A stretch of 64,000 bases of DNA from Tieghemiomyces parasiticus (Eukaryota; Kickxellomycota; Dimargaritomycetes; Dimargaritales; Dimargaritaceae), in NCBI GenBank assembly GCA_027575765.1, contig JANBPT010000121.1, positions 1-64,000 on the forward strand. The letters are read 5' to 3'. A program made the position numbers and the translations under genes. Each line of letters opens with the position of its first letter. Position 1 is the stretch's first letter. The notes beneath the pieces are model-generated. The model was not told the origin of the DNA, ran no database searches, and saw only the letters and a list, made by a program, of their open reading frames with translations. This document shows positions 55,390 to 64,000 of the stretch, piece by piece.

Positions 55390-56013
55390 GATGAATGTCA
55401 AGTTAGATTACAGATGGGACGGAAGGAGGTAGGGTATAAGTAAAAAAAGGCAATAATGTGCAGGTGCCGGGAAACTAGAGCGGAAGGGTGGAGGTGATGC
55501 GCTAACTTCATCAACAGGCAGGGTGCGACGGAGGTCGAATGTGCTGGATCGCACAGGGAGGGAGAGGAGGGAGGGCTGGTGCGGGGCTGGTACTGGGACG
55601 GAGATCCGAAAGTCAGTGGAGAAGGTGTGGTATGGAAAGCGAGGAGGGCGAGGCCCAAGCAGAGCCTCAGTGGCCACCGGTTAGCTGCCCTGCACCGCAG
55701 GTGAGTGCGATGGTGCTGTCTGTGTAAGCGCACCAGGTGAGTATGGCTGCGGGGTCAAGATCAAACGCTTTGGTCCTGAGATGGTCAAATACAAGCCTCA
55801 CCAGCCCACACTACGTGCTAGGTAGTAACATCCAACAATCGTAAGTACTCTTTTTCAACTTTACTGGATATAAATACCGCTTCAATATGGTTACTAAATG
55901 GTCCCAGATGTCAAACACTGCTCCAGATTTTATCAAGGCAAAGGGGTGAAGGGGTGAGTACCCTGGCACGTGGCTCGAAAACCGAGTTGGGCTGCACCCC
56001 TCCCCGTTAGTTC
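55390..56013. other. Intergenic, CCT8 promoter
   Basis: About 620 bp: CCT8 promoter on the left, 3' flank of the 138-aa secreted-protein gene on the right. A purine-rich plus strand (pyrimidine-rich leader for CCT8) at 55420-55640; no clear TATA box. Confidence 0.5.
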
Positions 56014-56430
56014 CTAACTGGTCTTGTCCTCGGACATGTGCGCTCGGATACAACTGTCAAGTGCTTGGTTGACACCGTAGACTATGCTATACCAGACCAT
56101 AGCTAGAGTTACGGCAAACGCCATGGTCTGGTTGGGCGTGGGTAGGGCGATTAGTTCGCTGGTCGCATCCGGTTCGGTTGATATTTCCCACTCATCGTCG
56201 TCGTCATAAAAATCCGACCATTCATAATCTTCGGGCATCAGTGGAGGGCTCCCGGTGGATTCAACCGCGTTATTTGTTGATGTAAGACGGAGCGCTTCAA
56301 ATGGGCTATTCAATAGGTCTTCTTCACTCCTAAGTCCCGGGTGCGTATTAGGGGTTTGCCCATCGGCTGGGCGAGCCCCAGACGCATCCAGGATAAGCAG
56401 AGTAAGGAGGGCGATGGAAAAGCAGCGCAT
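56014..56430 (-). CDS. Small acidic secreted or membrane protein, 138 aa
   Basis: Intronless. Residues 1-19 (MRCFSIALLTLLILDASGA) form a signal peptide. The middle is strongly acidic with aromatic residues (EDYEWSDFYDDDDEWEI). A second hydrophobic segment (about 104-122, AFAVTLAMVWYSIVYGV) near the C-terminus could be a membrane anchor, leaving a short tail with one cysteine. No family recognised. TATA-like element on the minus strand at 56592-56600, about 162 bp upstream. The layout fits a type I membrane protein or a secreted protein with an amphipathic end. Confidence 0.6.
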   Translation of the reverse strand: MRCFSIALLTLLILDASGARPADGQTPNTHPGLRSEEDLLNSPFEALRLTSTNNAVESTGSPPLMPEDYEWSDFYDDDDEWEISTEPDATSELIALPTPNQTMAFAVTLAMVWYSIVYGVNQALDSCIRAHMSEDKTS

Positions 56431-56591
56431 GGTGAGCTAGACCATAAGTGGTCTAATGGAAATAAGGCACCGGTAATGGAAAAGTGATAAACAGTGGTGA
56501 ATGAGAGTAATAGAGAACTGAGGTGCAGCAACTGGTACTTTCCGATGGTTAGGTATTAGCAAAGCGCTTTTTGCAATCGAGATACTGAGGA

Positions 56592-56600
56592 ATATATATA
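56592..56600 (-). promoter_or_regulatory. TATA-like element of the 138-aa protein gene
   Basis: TATATATAT on the minus strand, about 162 bp before the ATG at 56430. Confidence 0.5.
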
Positions 56601-57279
56601 AACGAGTAGCAGTGACCACTTGGCGATAAAGGCCGAGGACCTGCGCAGGTTCCTAATCTATCTCGCCTCCCCACTTCCGGCTGTAGTAAGACCATGAGAG
56701 GGGACCAATCTCGATCCCCGATACTGGAAAATACAAGGTCAAGCGAGAGACCTGGTCATAACAGTTGCCCTGGTTGTCCCTTCACTGCGTATCACCCGGC
56801 CGTGTGGGTTACACTTGGAATACCAAAGTGCCCCCACTGTCACCCCACGAGATGTAGAATCCAGCTCACCAGCCGATGTTATCGATAAGCAGCGGATAAG
56901 ATGAACGCCACCACGCAGGCTAAGGCCTGGGCTGAATCTATAAACGATAAGGCAGCCATAGCTATCCTTCTTGCCACAGCCAGTCTCTCGAATGAGTCAC
57001 TGGTGGCGAGTACACGTGTGCAAAGAGCACATGGGTTGGGGGCAACTCGGCTAATTTGCAACCACGGAGAGATTATTCGCGGCCTCCTATTAGATTAGGG
57101 CCAACTAAGGGGGACCCCATTCAGTCCTAACCGTTGCTTGGCACGAGTATCGGTACATAAGACGAGCCGCACCAGGAACAGTGAGGTAGTTGGGAACATT
57201 GAATTTTACGGACGATACTGTGGCCTAAGAATAATGTTTCAATTGGAATTTTGGCCCGGCTTGACGATCACTGTAGCTC

Positions 57280-57965
57280 CTAATCGTCTTTGCCCATAGT
57301 GTTAAAGGGCCATGCGTCAATATCAACTCTAGACAGCCTTCCTTAGAGGGGCCGTCTGACGAATCTATGCCACCCTCAAAGTCTGACGTGGGGCTAGAGT
57401 GCTGGTTGGCGGTCGGGAGGGCCCTCAACACGTCAAGGATAAGTGGGTAAGGGGGACAGTGGGAATCCAGTACATCTCGAGGTAGCCAACAGGAAGCCGG
57501 GTAGGGTACGGTGGAGCGCTGGTACGAAGTGGCGTGAAGCAGTAGCGGTGAGCGCAAATACCTGTCGTGGCAGGGTCTATGAAGTGTCATAGTTTAAACA
57601 ATCGCCTTAAAGTAGGCAAAGTCAAGGAAGCTAAGATGCTTGGGACCAGTGTACCTGTGAGTGCTTAATGAAAAGTTGGAGCGGGCGACTCGCGGTCGCA
57701 GAAACATTCTCCCCCAGAACCACTGGCCTTCCGCGGTAGCGGAGAGGTAGGTAGGACGGATGAAGACGGAGAATACTATAACGACGGGTTCTCTCCATAG
57801 CATCGTCTTCGTATTGGCCTGCAGCCCACCGCCCTGCACCCAAGCCCTATTCGCAGACAAAAGCGCAAGGTCGCGTACCCGAGACTTTTTATTCATCCTG
57901 CTCCTCATGACGATGCGAAGACGGGCCCATACGCTGCAAAGTCGCTTAGCGACATGGTGAGCCAC
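57280..57965 (-). pseudogene. Possible decayed kinase fragment
   Basis: Minus strand: a helix-E-like AHHVAKRLCSVW is followed by VRDLALLSANRAWVQ, which resembles an HRDL...N catalytic loop with the His lost. About 380 nt further down comes CWLPRDVLDSHCPPYPLILD and VLRAL, like the CW..P..RP...I...L end of a kinase domain. The spacing fits a kinase C-lobe, but the sequence between shows little similarity and changes frame. Confidence 0.3.
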
Positions 57966-59606
57966 ATTTTAGAAGAAAATTGGCTTCAATACGGGGGGAC
58001 GGTATGCCTGCCTCCTGAATGAGCCTAGCGACACTGCCGGTGTGTGGGAGGGTTCATGGCGTGTGTCACTAGTATAGTCAGTGTCACGTACCCAGCACCT
58101 ACCATCGACTGCACAGCGCGAGGAAAGAGGTCTAATTCACACAGCGACAAATGAAGGAGGTGGCCATTCTGCCTTAGTGGTGTGAGTGCGTCCTTTCGAA
58201 TTATCCTAGAAATTCACACCTGTACCACCGGTGATCCGACGACTCCGAGCCACGCGACTGGGCCGGCCACACGATACATCGTGTGGCACCAACGCCGGAG
58301 GAGGGGGGAGGCCCTGATGCCGATATCCGGTGCCCATTCTTTACCAGACAGCGGCTATTCATGCTTTCTATACATACCGCTGCTGAATTTGCCTGCAAGC
58401 TACGGCCCAAATAGTCTGTACGGCCCAGATCCTCAGCCGTATCGATAGATGGCCTTTCAACCGGTGGTCCCTTGGGGTCACTACGAAGGCGGTAGCTGGC
58501 CAGGGTGAACAGAATGTTCAAACAGTCTGATAGTTTCTGGCCCGTCTCCTTACAGCAGGCGTGGCTGACGATTGGATGATGACGTACAAAGCAGGCGCAT
58601 CGAGCTACAGATTAAAATCCACTGGGGATGCTCATTTGACGTCGATATATAGTCCTTACTATACTTGGTTCCTTTCATGACACCAGTGGGCTCTCCGCTC
58701 GAACCCCTTATGAAATTGACCGATCCACGGTCTTTCAGAAACGAGCCGACGAACAACTACCAGTTAGCTGCAGTATAATGGGCCAGGACCGGCGTTGTCG
58801 GCCAGCCCTTTCTGGCCGATACGACACGTCCGCCGGGGCTTGGCTTCGGCGGATGGCAGGATGGTGCACCCTGCGGTTCCAGGCCATACATAAGCCAGCG
58901 GTCCCCACCAATACGAAGGTGAGGCGTGATGGATCGCAACTGTGGGCTCCGAGGGCAGCGTGTCGTCATCGATCGCATTCTCGCCTGGGATTGGGGGAGA
59001 AATGAGGGGGATGTCATCAGCCTTGGCTTGATTCGTCCAGAAGTGATTAAATGCTGCCGGACTTAGCAATGACTTCAGTGATTTTTCCGGGTCAGATTAA
59101 GGGAGACCACCGGGGACCGTTTTCACCCGGATGGTTTGTCTGGCGCTAGGCACTCCCCCCCCCCGATGTCGCCCAAAGGTTTTCTCTATTAGGAACTGTC
59201 TGGGTGGGAGGTTGTTCTCAGAGTGCCTTTTGTCCGCCATCGCCCCAGTCTATCGCCAGACTATAGGCTCTTGACTAAATATCCAGTGACGTGGGCCATA
59301 ACGAAACTGCCGCATCTGTCACCAGCCTTCACTAATTTTCGGGCACATCCGTCGTGGGGTCATCGTATTACAACAACTGGTTTTCGATTTCAGACTCCGC
59401 CTAGTACCTCGAGTGTACAAACGACGTCACCACCAGTCGGTGCAGGGAAAGCGAGAGTGCGCAGTGTACACTAAATGTGGAGGTACCGAATTTCGACTCC
59501 AAACTAGTGTACGCCAGGGTAAGCGAGTCAGGCTTTGATTTCACCGTACCTTGACATCGGGCGATCCCCTCCTCCCCACACACGTCATAGTATCTAGAGC
59601 TATCCG

Positions 59607-60106
59607 CTAATGGACCGTGACTGACGCCATGGAGCTGAACTCGATTTTATCTTGGATGTCCACCCCGAAACCAGGGTACCTCGCCAGCTCGAAATATGGG
59701 CAGTGCAAGTAGCATAGGGGCAGCGCCGCTGTACGCGGCTGAGACGACGGCAAGCTGTGCGGTCTAGCTCGCCAGAGGCTGAGCGTGAGGGTCACAGCCT
59801 TTTGGGAGGCTAGCTATCCATAAAGCTGCCCGGCGCCTCGGCTGGCCCCCCGGCTCTGGTAGCCACGTCGACTCGGACCGTATACGTCGCTACTAATCTA
59901 CATCCAAACTCCCATTGGTGCAGGGAAGTTGGAAAGCTCCGTGCCATAGCTATAGATAATTTACCCATCCAAAAAGTGATGCAATAGCCCCACGACGTCA
60001 TGTCGGTTTGGTCGTGGGTAATCTTGTGGAGGTACCTCGTCGCGTTGATGGCTCGCATCCGGGCCTTGGTTAAAACGGGTTGTAAATGCGACATGAAGGC
60101 GGTCAT
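59607..60106 (-). pseudogene. Possible decayed kinase C-lobe
   Basis: Minus strand: ATRYLHKITHDQTDMTSW resembles helix E plus catalytic loop, then GKLSIAMARSF resembles the beta 8-DFG-activation region with DFG lost. In another frame (59607-59795) ELARYPGFGVDIQDKIEFSS resembles the APE-to-DVFSF segment. The order and spacing are right for a kinase, but every catalytic residue is altered. Confidence 0.35.
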
Positions 60107-60565
60107 TGGAGCCGCCGCAGCCGTCTGAAAACCTGAAGTGAAGGTAGGGCCTCTCTGTCGACGTCATCTCCGACCCCCCCTCCGCAACATGCTCGAGCCT
60201 GACCTCAGAACGCCCCCCCGCTCTATATGCCTCCTACCGAACCCCTCCCTCTGCATCACCCCCGCCCAAATCGGGGGGCTATTTAAGCGACCGACCCTGG
60301 CCATGTTTCCTAGTTTCGACATCATTTGTGTTTTATCGGTATTCCACCAATCCACTACCGCATTTCCCGCCCCCTCCTCGTCTCCCCGCTCTACCACCCC
60401 TGTATTATCTCACCCGCCCACCTCTTCTGCCCTAGTGCGTATTTAGCCGTGCCCCTCCGTTTCATTCGGTTTCAATACCTATCACTTTCTGTACTTTACA
60501 CTGTCCTTGTACACCAGCATCGCTTTAACTGTCTTCCCCTCGTCGCTCCACACCACTCTGTCACT

Positions 60566-63500
60566 ATGGCCGCTTCCAACACCCCTGTCAAGTCGAACAC
60601 CGCTGCCGCTACCGCCGGCACCATGGACAAGGACCGCCAGCGCTTTGAGCAGCTGGCTAGCGAGGCCGTCCCGAGCTCGGACACTCCCGTCTCGGACATG
60701 ACCGCCGAGCAGCGTATCCTGGCTACCCGTGCCCAGGGCCAGGGCCTGACCAGCAACCTCGGAGAGGGTCGCTTGCCCTCCACCACGGCCATGACCGCCG
60801 CCCTGGACAAGGTGAACCTTCAGGATCAGACCTCGGGCCTATCCACTGACGGTCAGCGCGTGGTTGGTCGTTTGGACGAGCTCGCCGACACTACCAAACA
60901 GGTGCTCAAGGAGAAGAACGCCCACGACCAGCTCCAAAAGACCGTCTACCACGCCACCCGGGCTGGCGCAACCACGGCCTCCTCGGGCCGCGCAGGTGAC
61001 GTGCGCGGCGTGGCTGGCGAGCACCTTTCCTCGTCTGCCGACGTGGCCCGCCAACTCTCGGCCAAGGTCACCGACGTGGCCCGTCTCACCGTTACCTCCT
61101 CGGCCTTCCGCCGTCTCCTGGGTGACTTGACCAACATGTTCCAGGAGGTGGTAACCGATCGCGTCCAGGACCCCGACATGGTCAACAACCAGGCCTCGAC
61201 CGGTAACTACTCCAACGACCCGGCCACCCACCAGTCCACCCTCATTACCGGTACACCGTCCAACCTGAACGCCCCCGCCGGCACTGACCTGCCTCGCACC
61301 GGCGAATCCGCCCCGTACGTGTCCCGCCTGGACCCCACTACTGCCCAGCAGCAAGGGACCTCGGGGTTGAACCCTGGATTCCACCACTCGCAGCAGCAGC
61401 TGCAGCAACAGCCCCTGACTGGACAGCATGGTGCCCCCTTAGATCCGTTCCAACAGCCCAACCACACCCACGACGCCGGTCTGAACCAAGCACAGTTCCA
61501 GCAGCCTTCGTCTACGCTGACTGGTGACCACACCCATCAATCTAACCTGGGTGTCTCTTCTGCTGCCGGTACCACCGGGCGTGAGCTGACCACCGAGGAG
61601 GCCCGCCGCGAGGCCGGTAACACCCTGCGCGACGCCCGTCAGCCTGCTATCAAGATGGGCATGGACGCTGCCGCCCCGTACGCCAAGAATATTCGCGACG
61701 GACACGCCGGGGTCCGCGAGACGGCCCGCCAGGCGGTCGGGGACCTGGCCCGCAACACCCGCCAGGGCCTGCCCAACGCGCGCATGACCCCCGAGCAGCG
61801 GGAGACTCTGATTGGCCGCTTCAAGGAGCTGATGCGTGAGGTGCAGACCCACCCGGACTACCAGCGCGCCATCGAGGAGCTCCTGGACCTGCTTACCGAG
61901 CTGCGCACCCATCTGACCGAGATGAGCCGCCACACCCAGCAGCACGGCCGCGAGCACGCCGACGAGAACCCTGACCTGAAGCGGTCGGTGACTAACGCCC
62001 GCCAGCTCATTGAGAACTTTGCCAACGGCTACTCGACCCGCGCCCTGTATGGCGCCGTCCGCCAGTTCCTGACTGACGTTAGCAACGATGAGCGGGCCAC
62101 CGCCGTGCAGCGCGACAACAAACAGTTCGTGCTCAAGTGTCTGCGCGACCACACGTACCTTGAATCCGACCAGTACCGCACCGACGCGCGCGGCCTCCTG
62201 GAGCGCAACCGCGACACCTTCCAGGCCCATAGCCAGGCCGCCTCCGAGACCATCGGTCACGAATTGCGCCAGCTGATGGACGGGTTCCGCCGGGACCCTG
62301 TCACCCGCCAGTGGACCGACTCCCTGGGTGGTCTGTTTAGTGACTTGTTTTTGGACGAGCAGGGCAAGCCGACGTTCAAGACAAACCTGGTCCACGATGC
62401 CGTTAAGGTGCTACCCGAGCTGGTGGCCGCCGCCCGCTACGTGCCCCTACCCCGCATTGAGTCGGCCGACGATCAGTTTGAGTTTGCCGTCGACAACACG
62501 GTCATCTCGCTGTCCAACATCCTGCCCAACAACGTGACCATCTCTACCCGCACCGACATTGACTTTGGCAACTACGGCAAGGATCTGACCGGTACCGTCG
62601 AGCAGCACGCCCACCGCGCCCGCGAGCACGCCCACGAGAAGACCGGTACCGGCGCCGCCCCCGGAATGAAGCTGGATCCGCGCGCGACCTCGGCCACCGC
62701 CCGTTCGTCTGCCTCCTCGTCCGAATCGTCGACTGACAGCGAGCCGGAGAACGCCGACCGCAACGCTAAGACCAAGGCTGAACGCAAGGCCGACCGCCGC
62801 ACCCGCCGGACCCGCCGCCGCAGCAACAGTGGGGACCTGAGCCACACTGTGGCCTTCGACATCCGCAACGTGGTGTGCACTGCCCACAACGTCGTGTTCT
62901 ACTTTAAGAAGAAGACCGGTTTCCCCAAGCTGTCAGACGCTGGGTACGCCGACCTGGAGATGAACGAGAACAAGGGCCTGGACCTCCACGTGGTTGTCCG
63001 CGTGGGCAACCAGGAGTCGCCCGACCGCGCCCTCCGCGTTGTGAAGGTGGAGACGCGCCTCCGCAGCCTCAAGCTCAACCTGCATGGCACTAAGCACGAT
63101 GTGATGTACAAGATGCTGGGCCCCATCATCAACAGCAGCGTCCGCCGCCGTGTCCAGAAGGCCCTCAACCAGAGCATCCGCGACTTTGTTGCTCAGGTTG
63201 ATACCCGCATGGTCCAGACCGCCCGCGTCGCCCGAACTCAGGCCGTCCAGAGCGGCGGTGCCCTTCGTGATAGTGCCCGTTCCACCGGCCAGACCGTTGG
63301 CCAGAAGGGCGCTGCCCTCCGTGAGTCGACCCGTTCCGTCGGCCAGACCGCCGCCGAGAAGAGCGCCGCCCTGCGTGGACGGGTTGCTGGCGCTGGCAAG
63401 ACGACCTCTGACCGGGAGCACCACGATCCGGCTCTGACCTCCCCGAACCAGGGATCCAAGCCCACCGACTTTGCCACCCCCGGTCACCATCACCAGGACC

Positions 63501-63865
63501 CGCTTTCCCCAACTTCCACCAACCTAGCCGGCAGCCACCAGGCCGTCCGTGATCTCAATAGCGAGGGTCACAGCAGCGTTGCCACTAGCGGTAGCGACTT
63601 CTCGAGTCCCCACCACCATCACCCGCAGACCAGCGATCTGGCCCACCCGCAATCCTCGGTGCTCCGCGACCACACCCCCGCCTCGGCCGTTAACCCTATG
63701 ACTCCCCATTCCACGGGGCTGAACACCAAAGTCGACGAGTTTCACACCCCGGCTGAGGAGGCCTTTGATCCCCTCCATGACCAAAACGCCCGCACCGCCG
63801 CCCTAGGCCCCCAGAGCGACTTCCAGCAAGGTGGTGCTCACGGTCATGCCCAGCGCCAACTGTAA
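60566..63865 (+). CDS. HAM1-like domain protein, BPI/lipid-binding type fold
   Basis: Intronless; ATG at 60566 gives 1099 aa (the open frame extends further upstream but precedes the leader). Residues ~30-180 and ~340-720 match the fungal HAM1-like N-terminal region: SAFRRLLGDLTNMFQEVV, helices around IGRFKELMREVQTHPDY, FLTDVSNDE, and PLPRIESADDQFEFAVDN. The C-terminal HAM1 domain follows (~750-950: NVVFYFKKKTGFPKLSDAG, RRVQKALNQSIRDFV). A Gln/His-rich insert lies at ~255-330, an Arg/Ser-rich patch at ~705-750, and amphipathic repeats (SARSTGQTVGQKGAAL type, three copies) at ~890-950. A His/Pro/Ser-rich tail ends the protein. The family is named after Neurospora HAM proteins; the fold is related to lipid-binding BPI/TULIP proteins, so membrane-lipid binding or transfer is plausible but unproven. 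Confidence 0.82.
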   Translation: MAASNTPVKSNTAAATAGTMDKDRQRFEQLASEAVPSSDTPVSDMTAEQRILATRAQGQGLTSNLGEGRLPSTTAMTAALDKVNLQDQTSGLSTDGQRVVGRLDELADTTKQVLKEKNAHDQLQKTVYHATRAGATTASSGRAGDVRGVAGEHLSSSADVARQLSAKVTDVARLTVTSSAFRRLLGDLTNMFQEVVTDRVQDPDMVNNQASTGNYSNDPATHQSTLITGTPSNLNAPAGTDLPRTGESAPYVSRLDPTTAQQQGTSGLNPGFHHSQQQLQQQPLTGQHGAPLDPFQQPNHTHDAGLNQAQFQQPSSTLTGDHTHQSNLGVSSAAGTTGRELTTEEARREAGNTLRDARQPAIKMGMDAAAPYAKNIRDGHAGVRETARQAVGDLARNTRQGLPNARMTPEQRETLIGRFKELMREVQTHPDYQRAIEELLDLLTELRTHLTEMSRHTQQHGREHADENPDLKRSVTNARQLIENFANGYSTRALYGAVRQFLTDVSNDERATAVQRDNKQFVLKCLRDHTYLESDQYRTDARGLLERNRDTFQAHSQAASETIGHELRQLMDGFRRDPVTRQWTDSLGGLFSDLFLDEQGKPTFKTNLVHDAVKVLPELVAAARYVPLPRIESADDQFEFAVDNTVISLSNILPNNVTISTRTDIDFGNYGKDLTGTVEQHAHRAREHAHEKTGTGAAPGMKLDPRATSATARSSASSSESSTDSEPENADRNAKTKAERKADRRTRRTRRRSNSGDLSHTVAFDIRNVVCTAHNVVFYFKKKTGFPKLSDAGYADLEMNENKGLDLHVVVRVGNQESPDRALRVVKVETRLRSLKLNLHGTKHDVMYKMLGPIINSSVRRRVQKALNQSIRDFVAQVDTRMVQTARVARTQAVQSGGALRDSARSTGQTVGQKGAALRESTRSVGQTAAEKSAALRGRVAGAGKTTSDREHHDPALTSPNQGSKPTDFATPGHHHQDPLSPTSTNLAGSHQAVRDLNSEGHSSVATSGSDFSSPHHHHPQTSDLAHPQSSVLRDHTPASAVNPMTPHSTGLNTKVDEFHTPAEEAFDPLHDQNARTAALGPQSDFQQGGAHGHAQRQL

Positions 63866-64000
63866 AGAGCGAATACCACTTATTATTAACCCCCAAGAAT
63901 CAAATTTCCTTTATATTTTGATTTCGATAGCTTCTTCGCTCGCTTCATTATCATACTGTTATCCCCCCCCCCTGCACCTCAATCGTTCGCATGTCTTTCA
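63866..64000. other. 3' flank of the HAM1-like gene
   Basis: Only 135 bp remain; an AT-rich stretch (63900-63925) that may hold the poly(A) signal is followed by a C10 run (63963-63972). Confidence 0.5.

Larger units (their letters stand above)
56431..60565. other. 4.1-kb gene-poor stretch with kinase debris
   Basis: No intact gene. Two minus-strand kinase-like relics are listed separately (57280-57965, 59607-60106). A C10 run lies at 59155-59164. The right-hand 400 bp are the promoter and pyrimidine-rich leader of the HAM1-like gene, with TATA-like TATTTAAG at about 60280-60287. Confidence 0.5.

Noticed and set aside
61439..62395. Minus-strand 318-aa frame
   Set aside because: Antisense of the HAM1-like gene.

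Overview
The window is nuclear DNA from a fungus. Genes carry several short spliceosomal introns (about 130-280 nt, 5' GTAAGT/GTAGGT/GTGAGT, 3' YAG, one clear TACTAAC branch site), coding DNA is GC-rich, and the content is typical of fungi: H2A and H2B with fungal features, a multi-CBM18 chitin-binding protein, a HAM1-like protein and an ATP23 protease. The long intergenic spaces, intron-rich housekeeping genes and secreted-protein set suggest an early-diverging (zygomycete-grade) lineage, but the sequence does not fix the taxon.

Layout. 1-2.1 kb: no intact gene, a decayed kinase N-lobe. 2.1-9.7 kb: three minus-strand housekeeping genes, ATP23, PIG-U/GAB1 and VPS41. 9.7-13.1 kb: a badly decayed protein kinase. 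13.1-18.5 kb: two predicted secreted proteins without recognised family, separated by AT-rich DNA. 18.5-21.6 kb: gene-poor. A diverged ~240-bp repeat lies at 15.66-15.90 and 20.39-20.64 kb, either side of the second secreted-protein gene. 21.6-32.4 kb: ALDH3-type aldehyde dehydrogenase, BuGZ/ZNF207-like zinc-finger protein, RAB18 GTPase, TPMT-type methyltransferase and a DHA2-type MFS transporter. 34.1-38.0 kb: H2B and H2A, divergent but 3.1 kb apart. 38.5-41.8 kb: PTC7-like PP2C phosphatase and the five-CBM18 secreted protein. 41.8-47.6 kb: gene-poor, with tandem decayed kinases and one small secreted protein. 47.6-55.4 kb: COG7, an unknown multi-pass membrane protein and CCT8. 55.4-60.5 kb: a small secreted/membrane protein and more kinase debris. 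60.6-63.9 kb: a large HAM1-like lipid-binding-type protein.

The housekeeping genes fall into common cell-biology themes (endomembrane traffic: VPS41, COG7, RAB18; GPI anchoring: PIG-U; mitochondria: ATP23, PTC7; folding: CCT8; chromatin: H2A/H2B). They are not an operon or an evident pathway cluster. No biosynthetic cluster, CRISPR array, rRNA, convincing tRNA or intact transposon was found.

The most unusual signal is in the spaces between genes. Several gene-poor stretches contain recognisable but broken protein-kinase domains (glycine loop, VALK lysine, HGDLKG-type catalytic loop, APE-like and WELFAG-type segments) with stops and frame changes. This looks like a graveyard of an expanded kinase family. 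The second unusual signal is the diverged repeat pair, which keeps a hairpin with a TATA-like loop through a compensatory base change.
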